Shown here: positions 34,629-41,128 of the stretch, in pieces
Numbering within the stretch: position 1 is the first letter of the stretch
Layout: each line of letters opens with the position of its first letter
Source: a virus
IMG/VR virus record: IMGVR_UViG_3300030099_001885
Location: 1-41,128 of that record
Strand: one strand, 5' to 3'
DNA length: 41,128 bases
Translations under genes and position numbers: made by a program
The notes under the pieces: model-generated
What the model was told of the DNA's origin: nothing
The model's input: the letters and a program-made list of their open reading frames with translations, nothing else
Database searches by the model: none

Positions 34629-34701
34629 GGCTCCATAGCCCAATGGCAGAGGCAGTGGACTTAAAATCCATCCAGTCCGGGTTCGAGTCCCGGTGGAGCT
34701 A
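34629..34701 (+). tRNA. tRNA-Leu(UAA) with short variable loop
   Basis: Cloverleaf by eye: acceptor GGCTCCA/TGGAGCT (first pair G-U), D-arm GCC...GGC, anticodon stem GTGGA/TCCAT with loop CTTAAAA, so anticodon UAA (reads UUA), variable loop CCAGT, T-arm CCGGG-TTCGAGT-CCCGG, discriminator A. CCA is not encoded. A 5-base variable loop is odd, since bacterial leucine tRNAs have a long variable arm. Confidence 0.8.
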
Positions 34702-34704
34702 TTG

Positions 34705-34778
34705 GCTTTCGTAGCTCAATTGGATAGAGCAACTGCCTTCTAAGCAGTAGGTTGCAAGTTCGAGTCTTGCCGAGAGCG
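34705..34778 (+). tRNA. tRNA-Arg(UCU)
   Basis: Cloverleaf by eye: acceptor GCTTTCG/CGAGAGC, D-arm GCTC/GAGC, anticodon stem ACTGC/GCAGT with loop CTTCTAA, so anticodon UCU (reads AGA), variable loop AGGTT, T-arm GCAAG-TTCGAGT-CTTGC, discriminator G. CCA is not encoded. AGA is the favoured Arg codon of the AT-rich virion genes. Confidence 0.92.
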
Positions 34779-34780
34779 TT

Positions 34781-34817
34781 ATGTGTCACCCAGTCGGTAG
34801 GGTGGCACATTTATTTT
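34781..34817 (+). terminator. Intrinsic terminator after the tRNA genes
   Basis: ATGTGTCACCC pairs with GGGTGGCACAT (11 bp, one wobble) around AGTCGGTA, followed by TTATTTT. It would end the transcript carrying the tRNAs, just before the PEP-CTERM-like gene. Confidence 0.75.
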
Positions 34818-34829
34818 AGGAGATAACGT

Positions 34830-35273
34830 ATGTTATTAGAATTATTGTTAGCTGGTCTTGCAGGACCAGACTATACTGAGCAAACCTATGTAGGTGATGC
34901 TGGTGAAGATTTTCAGTGGACAGGTAGCTTTGTTGCTTCATACTTCTTAGATGAAGAAGCAAACTCAGAGCTGTTTGTTTATACATTCTCAAATGATGCA
35001 ACATCTGATATTGCTATCTTCGATCTTGTTATTGATGATACTGTCACTTGGAATGTAGAAGTTAGTCCCGGTGAAACCGTTAGCTACAGCTACACTACTG
35101 ATGAAGCGTATGGCTATGAGTTTCAACAAGCTGTTCTCTTTAATGCAGAAGAAGGATCTTATGACTTCTTCACTACCATTGGTACTCAGTTTGACGGAAA
35201 CTTAATTCCTGCCCCCGGTGCTCTGGCTATGCTTGGGCTCGCTGGCCTTGGTAGGAGAAATAGAAAGGAATAA
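34830..35273 (+). CDS. PEP-CTERM-like protein, possible exosortase substrate
   Basis: 147 aa. The C-terminus is a three-part sorting signal: IPAPG, a short hydrophobic stretch ALAMLGLAGLG, then RRNRKE. This is the layout of PEP-CTERM signals (P-x-P motif, transmembrane segment, basic end) cut by exosortases of Gram-negative bacteria. The PAPG-A-L-A form is, from memory, common in Planctomycetota. The N-terminus MLLELLLAGLAG is hydrophobic but lacks the usual positive charges of a signal peptide. The body is acidic and predicted beta-rich, like many secreted PEP-CTERM proteins. AGGAGAT before the ATG fixes the start. The gene sits between the tRNA terminator and the primase gene. Possible roles include changing the host surface; inference only. 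Confidence 0.6.
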   Translation: MLLELLLAGLAGPDYTEQTYVGDAGEDFQWTGSFVASYFLDEEANSELFVYTFSNDATSDIAIFDLVIDDTVTWNVEVSPGETVSYSYTTDEAYGYEFQQAVLFNAEEGSYDFFTTIGTQFDGNLIPAPGALAMLGLAGLGRRNRKE

Positions 35274-35275
35274 GT

Positions 35276-36961
35276 ATGAGTGTTTGTACTCATCACGAGC
35301 CCTGTCCCCAGTGTAGGGGGCAGGGTCGTGATACAAAAGGAGACAACCTTGCGATCTATGATGATGGTCACAAGTATTGTTTCGCATGTGGATATTGGGA
35401 AGGAGATAAACCTATGCATGATATAAAACCAGAACCTGTTTATGATGAAGATTGGAAACCTTACAGGGGTGCTTGCCAAGTTCTCTCTCATCGTGGCATC
35501 AAAGAAGATGTTACTAAGAAGTTTGACTATCAATCTGCAAACATGAACGGTAAAGATGTAGAGATTGCTAACTACTACAGAGATGGAGAGCTGATTGCTC
35601 AGAAGTTGCGTGGTCCTGATAAGCAATTTAAATGGGTAGGCAAAGCACATAACCTTCCGTTGTATGGACAATGGCTGTGGCCATCCAAGGGTGGCAAGAA
35701 ACTTGTCATTACCGAGGGTGAAGTCGATGCGATGACTGTCTGCCAAATCAATGGCGGCTGGCCTGTAGTCTCATTACCAACGGGAGCACAAGGTGCTTTG
35801 AAATCTATCAAAGATAACTTGGAGTTTGTTAACTCGTATGATGAAGTTATTCTTATGTTTGATGAGGATGAAGCTGGTCGAGAGGCAGCAAAGAGAGTAG
35901 CTGAGACACTGCCTCCGGGTAAGTGCAAGATTGCTAACCTGCCATTCAACGACCCAAACGATTGCCTGCTTGCAGGTAAGAGTAAAGAAGTTATGACTGC
36001 TATGTGGAATGCACAGCACTATAGCCCAGATGAAATCTTGCACATCTCTAATATTAATCTTAATGAAGATACAGAACAGAGTGTGTTCTCTTATCCTTGG
36101 GGTAACATGAACAAGTTCTTGATTGGTCAAAGATCAGGAGAGATTACTCTTTGGACATCGGGTACTGGCTCAGGTAAGTCTACTATCATTCGTGAAATCA
36201 TTTGGGATCATCTCAAGCGAGGACGCAAGTGCGGTGCTATCATGCTAGAAGAATCACCCAAAGAAACTATAGAAGATATTATCTCTTTGATTATCAACAA
36301 GCCTGTTCGATCTATCCGTGCAGAACGATTGATGCATAAGCTGATGGAAGAAGAGGGTCAGAATGTTCTGTCAACAAATGAGATTGACACATTCAATGAT
36401 GCAGAGTATCATGATGCCTTGGGTAAACTAAGCAAGACTGGATTCTATATCTATGATCACCTTGGTAACAATGGTGTAGAGAATCTTGTGCAACGCCTAG
36501 AGTTCATGGCTGTGTCTCTTGGCATTGAGGTTATTGTTCTTGACCACATTACTGCTGCCGCTACTGGTATGCTTGGGTCTATGAATGACAACGAACGACT
36601 GTTGATTGACAGTCTTATGAAAGAGTTGCGATCACTTGTATCACGCACTGGCGTACACATTCACATCGTATCTCAGCTTGTCAAGAATGGCAAGGCATTT
36701 GAAGAAGGCGAACGTATTACCATGCAGGATCTTAGAGGCTCAGGCTCTCTTGCTTCTGTACCCAATACTGTTATCGCATTGGAGCGTAACCGACAAGACC
36801 CAGACGAGGTGGTTAAGAATACAACTACAGTTCGTGTTCTGAAGAACCGCCTAACTGGTAAGTGTGGTATAGCTTCAGCTCTCTACTACAATCACAACTG
36901 CGGTAGACTGGAGGAAGTCGAGTATCAGGAATCTGATGCAGGCAATGTAACGTTTAACTAA
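35276..36961 (+). CDS. T7 gp4-like primase-helicase
   Basis: 561 aa (T7 gp4 is 566). Order of parts: zinc-binding domain with C10, C13, C35 and C38; TOPRIM primase core with ITEGEVDAM (E148) and FDEDEAG (D196, D198); then a RecA-type hexameric helicase with Walker A SGTGSGKST (K301), Walker B VIVLDH (D423), SQLVKN and the C-terminal KNRLTG segment carrying the likely arginine finger. It unwinds the fork and makes RNA primers for the T7-like polymerase next to it. The start is 3 bp after the preceding stop, with AAGGAA upstream. Confidence 0.95.
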   Translation: MSVCTHHEPCPQCRGQGRDTKGDNLAIYDDGHKYCFACGYWEGDKPMHDIKPEPVYDEDWKPYRGACQVLSHRGIKEDVTKKFDYQSANMNGKDVEIANYYRDGELIAQKLRGPDKQFKWVGKAHNLPLYGQWLWPSKGGKKLVITEGEVDAMTVCQINGGWPVVSLPTGAQGALKSIKDNLEFVNSYDEVILMFDEDEAGREAAKRVAETLPPGKCKIANLPFNDPNDCLLAGKSKEVMTAMWNAQHYSPDEILHISNINLNEDTEQSVFSYPWGNMNKFLIGQRSGEITLWTSGTGSGKSTIIREIIWDHLKRGRKCGAIMLEESPKETIEDIISLIINKPVRSIRAERLMHKLMEEEGQNVLSTNEIDTFNDAEYHDALGKLSKTGFYIYDHLGNNGVENLVQRLEFMAVSLGIEVIVLDHITAAATGMLGSMNDNERLLIDSLMKELRSLVSRTGVHIHIVSQLVKNGKAFEEGERITMQDLRGSGSLASVPNTVIALERNRQDPDEVVKNTTTVRVLKNRLTGKCGIASALYYNHNCGRLEEVEYQESDAGNVTFN

Positions 36962-36977
36962 TAGGAGGAAGAGTCTC

Positions 36978-38669
36978 ATGAACCGACTCGTACTAGACAT
37001 TGAAGCCAACGGCTTAAACGAAATTAATTTAAATACAAAAGGCGATGTAATACCTGAGGTAACTCAGGTTCATTGCCTTGTTATCAAGGACGTAGATACA
37101 AATGAAATTAAAACTTATACTGGTATGGATATTAGATCTGGTGTTGATGTGTTGCGCAATGCCGACTGTCTTATTGGCCATAACATTACGATATATGACA
37201 TTCCTGTGCTCGAAAGGTTCTACGGTCCTATTCACACTGAGCAACAAGATACTCTCGTTATCTCCCGAATGATGTACCCTGAGCGTAGTGATCATCCTCT
37301 GGGTGGTAACTCGCTTCAGTGTTGGGGGCAACATCTTGGCTGTCATAAACAAGACTATCAAGGTGGCTGGGAAGAATACTCAGATGAAATGCTAGAGTAT
37401 TGTATTCAAGACGTAGAAGTTTCCCATAAAATTTGGGCAGCACAACAGGAGTTTATTAATGCAAATTCCAAATCTGTTTGGCTTGAGCAGCAAGTTACAA
37501 GAATTATTGCTAATCAAATTGCTAACGGCTTTTGCTTTGACATTGATGCTGCATACGATTTGGAAGAAGAGTTGCAGTACAATAAGATTTCTATTGAAGA
37601 TGAAATGAGACAATCATTTCCACCTATTACTGAAGAACGTTGGTCCGAGAAAACAGGACGGCGACTTAAAGATAAGGTAACAGTCTTCAACCCGGGTTCC
37701 CGCAAACAGATTGCGGAGCGGCTTAGTGCCAAGTATGGTTGGGTTCCCCCATTGACCGACAAGGGTAATCCAAAGGTTGACGAAGCTGTGCTTAGAGAAC
37801 TCAAGTATCCAGAAGCTCAGGTACTTATCAAGTACTTTGATACTATCAAGCTACAGGGTCAAGTATCTGACTGGATTAAACGGGCTTACCATAGCCGTGA
37901 TGGTAAGATTCACGGCATGGTAAACCCACAGGGTACGGTGACTGGTCGTATGACTGCATCGCAACCAAACCTGCAACAGGTATCAGGAGACAAAAGAGCA
38001 CGAGCATTATTCAAACCTTCCGCTGGTAATGTACAAGTCGGTATTGATGCTAGTGGTCTTGAAGCACGCATGCTTGCATCCCGTATGGCTAAGTATGATA
38101 AGGGAGCGTATGCGAAGATTATCTTAGAGGGAGACATTCACTCTGAGAATCAACATGCTGCTGGATTACCAACAAGAAACGATGCTAAGACTTTCTTCTA
38201 TGGTTTCTTGTATGGTGCTGGCAATGTAAAGATTGGCAAGATTATTGGCAAGAATGCTAATGCTGGTGCTGCTCTTAAGAAAAAGTTCTTGACTCGTCTG
38301 CCAGCTTTAAAGAAAGTTATTGATGATGTCAAGGCACATGTAGATCGTACTGGTAAAGTTAAACTGCTTGACGGCAGGCTTGTACCGTGTAGGTCACAAC
38401 ACGCTGCACTTAATGTGCAACTGCAAGGTGATGGTGCTATTGTTATGAAGGTAGCACAAGTTCTTCTTGAACGTAAGATCAAGGACATGCCTGTTAAGTT
38501 TATGGCTACAGTGCATGATGAGTGGCAGCTTGAATGTCCAGAAGATATTGCAGAAGAAGTAGGAAAGCTTGGTGTACAGGCTCTACTAGAGGCAGGTGAA
38601 AAATTAGATTGTAAGATGCCCATTGATGGTGAGTATCAAATCGGAAAGGACTGGTCAGAATGTCACTGA
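36978..38669 (+). CDS. T7 gp5-like family A DNA polymerase
   Basis: 563 aa. N-terminal 3'-5' exonuclease with LDIEANG (D7, E9), HNITIYD (D74) and YCIQD (D145); polymerase motifs A IDASGLEARM (D357), B RNDAKTFFYGFLYGAG (R400, K404, Y408) and C VHDEW (H513, D514). The end, DWSECH, parallels the T7 end NWAICH. It is about 140 residues shorter than T7 gp5 (704). Just before FNPGSRKQI, where T7 has its roughly 76-residue thioredoxin-binding insert, only about 20 residues are present, so processivity probably does not depend on host thioredoxin in the T7 manner. AGGAGG precedes the start. It overlaps the next gene by 10 bp. Confidence 0.95.
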   Translation: MNRLVLDIEANGLNEINLNTKGDVIPEVTQVHCLVIKDVDTNEIKTYTGMDIRSGVDVLRNADCLIGHNITIYDIPVLERFYGPIHTEQQDTLVISRMMYPERSDHPLGGNSLQCWGQHLGCHKQDYQGGWEEYSDEMLEYCIQDVEVSHKIWAAQQEFINANSKSVWLEQQVTRIIANQIANGFCFDIDAAYDLEEELQYNKISIEDEMRQSFPPITEERWSEKTGRRLKDKVTVFNPGSRKQIAERLSAKYGWVPPLTDKGNPKVDEAVLRELKYPEAQVLIKYFDTIKLQGQVSDWIKRAYHSRDGKIHGMVNPQGTVTGRMTASQPNLQQVSGDKRARALFKPSAGNVQVGIDASGLEARMLASRMAKYDKGAYAKIILEGDIHSENQHAAGLPTRNDAKTFFYGFLYGAGNVKIGKIIGKNANAGAALKKKFLTRLPALKKVIDDVKAHVDRTGKVKLLDGRLVPCRSQHAALNVQLQGDGAIVMKVAQVLLERKIKDMPVKFMATVHDEWQLECPEDIAEEVGKLGVQALLEAGEKLDCKMPIDGEYQIGKDWSECH

Positions 38670-39241
38670 TTAGTGTAGACTTTTATGAATTCAAAAACGA
38701 TCCAGTTGCTAACATGGTATGGCTTACAACTAAGCCTTTGTTTACAAAGACACCGTATCAAATTACTCATTGCAATCTTGTATTAGAGTTTGGTGGCAAT
38801 AAATATACTGTTGTAACTAGTGATAAGTTTTCAGCTAGAGTATGTGATAGAGATAAATTTAATGAGTTGTATGAGCCACCTGTGTACAGTCATGTATTTG
38901 GTGAAACTAATCTTACTTACAGTACACTGTGTAAACTAGTCACTGGTTATCAGGGTAGTATTTTAGAAACTGCATGGTGGCGATTGACTGGCTACTATTT
39001 AGGATGGAAGCCAAGATTGTGTACAATTCTTGCACAAGAAATTTTACGAAGCAGTGGATATATGGTAAAATATAATCATAAACCTATTGAGTTTTACAAG
39101 GAGTTGAAGAATGAAAACTATTATGTTCTCAGGCAAAGCAAGGGTTGGGAAGACCCACGCTGCGAATCTGATTGCAGAGCTCGCATTTGCGGACGGTCTG
39201 AGGCCAGTATTTCTGCCCTTCGCCAAGCCTATCAAAGATAG
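38660..39241 (+). CDS. Possible permuted papain-like (YiiX/LRAT-type) protein
   Basis: 193 aa if the frame is read to its stop. An N-terminal ITHCNLVLEFGGNKYTVV offers a candidate catalytic His (H37) in a strand, and a later PRLCTILAQEILRSSGY offers a candidate Cys (C121) at the start of a helix; His first and Cys later is the order in circularly permuted NlpC/P60 proteins (YiiX, LRAT). This is a weak fold guess, not a family match. The last 43 codons overlap the kinase gene by 131 bp in another frame, which is unusual here; the C-terminus may be a read-through of a shorter gene, or the overlap may be real. The start is inside the polymerase stop region. Confidence 0.6.
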   Translation: MSLISVDFYEFKNDPVANMVWLTTKPLFTKTPYQITHCNLVLEFGGNKYTVVTSDKFSARVCDRDKFNELYEPPVYSHVFGETNLTYSTLCKLVTGYQGSILETAWWRLTGYYLGWKPRLCTILAQEILRSSGYMVKYNHKPIEFYKELKNENYYVLRQSKGWEDPRCESDCRARICGRSEASISALRQAYQR

Positions 39242-39782
39242 GGCAAAGGCTGAAGGTTATACTAAAGAAGATAATCCTCAAGAGTATAGATCTTATTGTC
39301 AACTAATGGGAGAAACTGCTAGAGAAATAGATCCTGATCACTGGATTAAAGCTTGGCAGACAGAGTTTGAATCTTTTCAAGATAGAGAATTTAATCTTAT
39401 TAAACAAGATAAGAAACACTGGGAGCATCTTATTATTGTAGATGACTGTCGATATTTAAATGAGATTGCATTATGTAAAGAGATTGATGCACATCTTTGT
39501 TTTGTAGCACACGGTCCTCGAGAACTAGAGGATCATCATGGAGATTGGAGAAATCATGAGTCTGAAGAATGGGCTAATGAAGTTGAGAAGAATGGTCAAG
39601 ATTACGATGTGGAACATTGGATCGAAAATTATAATGGCATCAAGACGTATGAAAGGATGATCAAGGAAGTTTACTATCAGGTCAGTAAGGCTGAGGCTTT
39701 CTCTATTGCTAATATGAAAAAGAATATTAAGAAGTTAATGGATTTATTAGACGATGAAGAAACCAAAGACAGCAGTAATTGA
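39111..39782 (+). CDS. Deoxynucleoside monophosphate kinase
   Basis: 223 aa. P-loop GKARVGKT (residues 8-15) directly after the first strand (TIMFSG), then the helix THAANLIAELA and, later, the LID-like and aspartate-containing segments typical of phage dNMP kinases (T4 gp1 / T5 dnk type): GETAREIDPDHWIKAW and LIIVDDCRYLNEI. It would phosphorylate dNMPs from degraded host DNA to dNDPs for phage replication. AAGGAG eight bases upstream fixes the start. It overlaps the previous ORF by 131 bp and the exonuclease gene by 29 bp. Confidence 0.8.
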   Translation: MKTIMFSGKARVGKTHAANLIAELAFADGLRPVFLPFAKPIKDRAKAEGYTKEDNPQEYRSYCQLMGETAREIDPDHWIKAWQTEFESFQDREFNLIKQDKKHWEHLIIVDDCRYLNEIALCKEIDAHLCFVAHGPRELEDHHGDWRNHESEEWANEVEKNGQDYDVEHWIENYNGIKTYERMIKEVYYQVSKAEAFSIANMKKNIKKLMDLLDDEETKDSSN

Positions 39783-40521
39783 TGGTGATATCCTAATATA
39801 TCGTGCCTCATTCTGGGCAGATGTAGAGGGTATTGACGAGCTTCCTGTGCGTCTTAAGCATGATGTAAAGCGATGGACACCACGGGGCTGCAAGCCTATT
39901 GTAGCCCTGTCTTGTCCCCGCAAACAGAACTTTAGGCGTAGGGTTTGGTCTGAGTACAAAGCTCACCGTGATGATACTAATCAGCCTGATTGTATTAATT
40001 ATGCAGTTGAAATTATAGTTGATGACTTTGATATTGTTAAGTATCCCCAGCTTGAGGCTGATGATATTATGGGTATTGAAGCATCGTCTGGTAATGCTAT
40101 CGCTGTAACTATTGATAAAGACTTACGTTGTGTCCCCGGCTGGCACTGGAATCCTGATAAAGAAAAGAAACCTATCTGTGTATCCGAAGAGGAAGCAGAT
40201 AGGTTTTTTTATGAGCAGTGGATGACTGGAGATATGACCGATAATATTCCGGGTCTGTGGAAAGTAGGTCCCAAGAAGGCTCAAAGGTTCTTAGATAATA
40301 CTCCACAAGAAGATTGGGTAAAAGAGATCCTAGAAATGTATCGTGTCGAAGAGAGGCCAGAACATAGGGGTCGAGCAGGTTTAGATCCTATAAGATTTGG
40401 TAAGGCTATGGCTTGGTGTGTTAGAATCCTTCGTCATGAAGAATATGATAAGTCTAGTCAGCTCATAAACTTATGGAACTTTGGGTATAAAGGAGATAAG
40501 AATGCATTCCAAATGTTCTAA
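39754..40521 (+). CDS. T7 gp6-like 5'-3' exonuclease (FEN family)
   Basis: 255 aa. Flap/5'-nuclease motifs: VIDGDIL (D10, D12), RVWSEYKAHRDD, LEADDIMG (E101, D103, D104), TIDKDL (D121, D123) and GDMTDNIPGLWKVGPKKA (D160, D163 and the helix-hairpin-helix). It removes RNA primers and degrades duplex DNA from 5' ends. The start lacks a strong ribosome site and overlaps the kinase gene, so translation is probably coupled. Confidence 0.92.
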   Translation: MKKPKTAVIDGDILIYRASFWADVEGIDELPVRLKHDVKRWTPRGCKPIVALSCPRKQNFRRRVWSEYKAHRDDTNQPDCINYAVEIIVDDFDIVKYPQLEADDIMGIEASSGNAIAVTIDKDLRCVPGWHWNPDKEKKPICVSEEEADRFFYEQWMTGDMTDNIPGLWKVGPKKAQRFLDNTPQEDWVKEILEMYRVEERPEHRGRAGLDPIRFGKAMAWCVRILRHEEYDKSSQLINLWNFGYKGDKNAFQMF

Positions 40522-40600
40522 CTGTGGTTCAAGTAATATGGTTCAAGCGGGTGTGTGTACTGTATGTACTAATTGCGGATCAACTAGTGGTTGTTCGTAA
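40502..40600 (+). CDS. 32-aa zinc-ribbon protein resembling the ribonucleotide reductase tail
   Basis: A minigene with an excellent ribosome site (AAAGGAG, six bases to ATG), starting inside the end of the exonuclease gene. The product contains CSNCG ... GVCTVCTNCGSTSGCS, two knuckles of a zinc ribbon. The pattern C-x2-CG...G-x-C-x2-C-x2-CG-x-S-x-GC closely resembles the zinc ribbon at the C-terminus of class II ribonucleotide reductases. No reductase gene is in the window. It could be a stand-alone partner of a reductase or an unrelated small zinc protein. Confidence 0.65.
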   Translation: MHSKCSNCGSSNMVQAGVCTVCTNCGSTSGCS

Positions 40601-40628
40601 TATATTTTAAAAATAATGGAGAATATAC

Positions 40629-40841
40629 ATGCCTTATGTAAAAGAAACAATCCTCAACAAAGCCCAGAAAGCCGTGGCATTATCACCGGCTGAATTATCT
40701 ATTGTTTTAGGACACATGCTTGAAAAGATTGAGGAGTTAGAAAATGAAGTCAAAGAGCTTTCCAAGAATCGACAACCTCGTGCCAAAGCTGCTAAACGAA
40801 ATGTACCCACCACTGGAGTATCAGGAGAAAGTGACTCGTGA
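40629..40841 (+). CDS. 70-aa coiled-coil protein, unknown function
   Basis: 70 aa. GGAG seven bases upstream of ATG 40629. The middle (LGHMLEKIEELENEVKELS) is a clear heptad-like helix, the C-terminus is basic and disordered (RQPRAKAAKRN). Probably a small oligomeric protein. It overlaps the next ORF by 98 bp in another frame. No family recognised. Confidence 0.65.
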   Translation: MPYVKETILNKAQKAVALSPAELSIVLGHMLEKIEELENEVKELSKNRQPRAKAAKRNVPTTGVSGESDS

Positions 40842-40926
40842 AGAGTGGGCTTTTCGTGGCGGTCAACGAGATATTATTAGAAAATTAGAAACAATTATTA
40901 AACAGCAAGAGAAAGGGGGCCGATGA
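40744..40926 (+). CDS. Unknown 60-aa basic protein
   Basis: 60 aa. GAGGAG seven bases before ATG 40744 supports this start despite a 98-bp overlap with the previous gene; ATG 40801 has no site. The C-terminal half is helical and basic (GGQRDIIRKLETIIKQQEKGG). Its stop overlaps the next start (ATGA). No family recognised. Confidence 0.55.
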   Translation: MKSKSFPRIDNLVPKLLNEMYPPLEYQEKVTREEWAFRGGQRDIIRKLETIIKQQEKGGR

Positions 40927-41128
40927 TGCCACATTCACCATTTCACAGGGAAACTCCAGAGGAAATTCAACTAAGACGAGAAGCAGAAAGACGAGCTGCA
41001 ATGGAAGAGGGTGGATACGGTAGCGGTAGATTTTCTCGGGCATTGTATGGAAAAGAAACAGGTTCACCACAAAGAGGTGGTGGTCCTTTTTCTGGAATGT
41101 TTTCACCTCAAATAGATAAAACTGTGGA
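40923..41128 (+). CDS. Unknown protein, 3' end outside window
   Basis: The frame is open to the last base. It starts at ATG 40923 or 40926, with AAAGGGGG upstream and overlap with the previous stop. The visible 68 residues are charged at first (TPEEIQLRREAERRAAMEEGG), then Gly/Pro/Ser-rich and likely disordered. No family recognised; it could be the first gene of the structural block. Confidence 0.6.
   Translation, partial: MMPHSPFHRETPEEIQLRREAERRAAMEEGGYGSGRFSRALYGKETGSPQRGGGPFSGMFSPQIDKTV

Noticed and set aside
1-41128. Prophage with integration functions
   Set aside because: No integrase, excisionase or lysogeny repressor is seen; the small HTH protein alone does not support a temperate lifestyle, though genes outside the window cannot be judged.

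Overview
The window is a gene-dense piece of a tailed double-stranded DNA phage with a podovirus-like plan. Every gene I accept is on the + strand. Stop/start overlaps and Shine-Dalgarno-led small genes are common. The replication set is T7-like (primase-helicase, family A DNA polymerase, flap-type exonuclease, SSB-like protein), yet the window also carries a giant virion-type protein that looks like a phage N4-style injected RNA polymerase. There is no terminase, portal, capsid or integrase gene, and both ends cut through an ORF, so the genome is longer than the window. The host is unknown. A small lipoprotein and a protein with a PEP-CTERM-like C-terminus point to a Gram-negative-type envelope with exosortase sorting. 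The PAPG form of that signal is, from memory, common in Planctomycetota, but this is only a hint.

Layout. (1) 1-19731: two very large, AT-rich, presumably virion genes, a 5'-truncated protein of at least 1435 aa and a 5139-aa protein. The second carries T7/N4-type RNA polymerase motif A (D2126) and motif B (R2260, K2264, Y2272), a zincin site HEIIH (3658-3662), proline-rich linkers and an internal-virion-protein-like C-terminus. (2) 19728-20574: two small membrane proteins, possible lysis genes. (3) 20575-25634: early-type region with a small GC-richer gene, two small genes, a 590-aa single-subunit RNA polymerase, two small genes (one HTH), and long non-coding stretches full of hairpins, intrinsic terminators and, at 25301-25443, two copies of a pseudoknot-forming repeat. 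(4) 25634-29154: a chain of small, mostly unknown genes (very acidic and very basic proteins, a lipoprotein, an Api92-like protein), ending with a DUF932 protein and a terminator. (5) 29242-33480: an 812-aa T7-like RNA polymerase, small genes and a metallophosphoesterase. (6) 33490-41128: SSB-like protein, RusA-like resolvase, two tRNAs, the PEP-CTERM-like protein, primase-helicase, DNA polymerase, a possible papain-like protein, dNMP kinase, exonuclease, a 32-aa zinc ribbon and small genes.

How it may work (inference): the giant protein would enter with the DNA and transcribe the first genes; the 590-aa and 812-aa polymerases would then transcribe later classes, giving a cascade of three single-subunit RNA polymerases. 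The tRNAs read UUA and AGA, codons that dominate the giant virion genes but are scarce in the 590-aa polymerase and its GC-richer neighbour. The strongest leads are the three-polymerase arrangement, the two structured non-coding regions (20575-20888 and 24945-25592), and the phage-borne PEP-CTERM-like protein.
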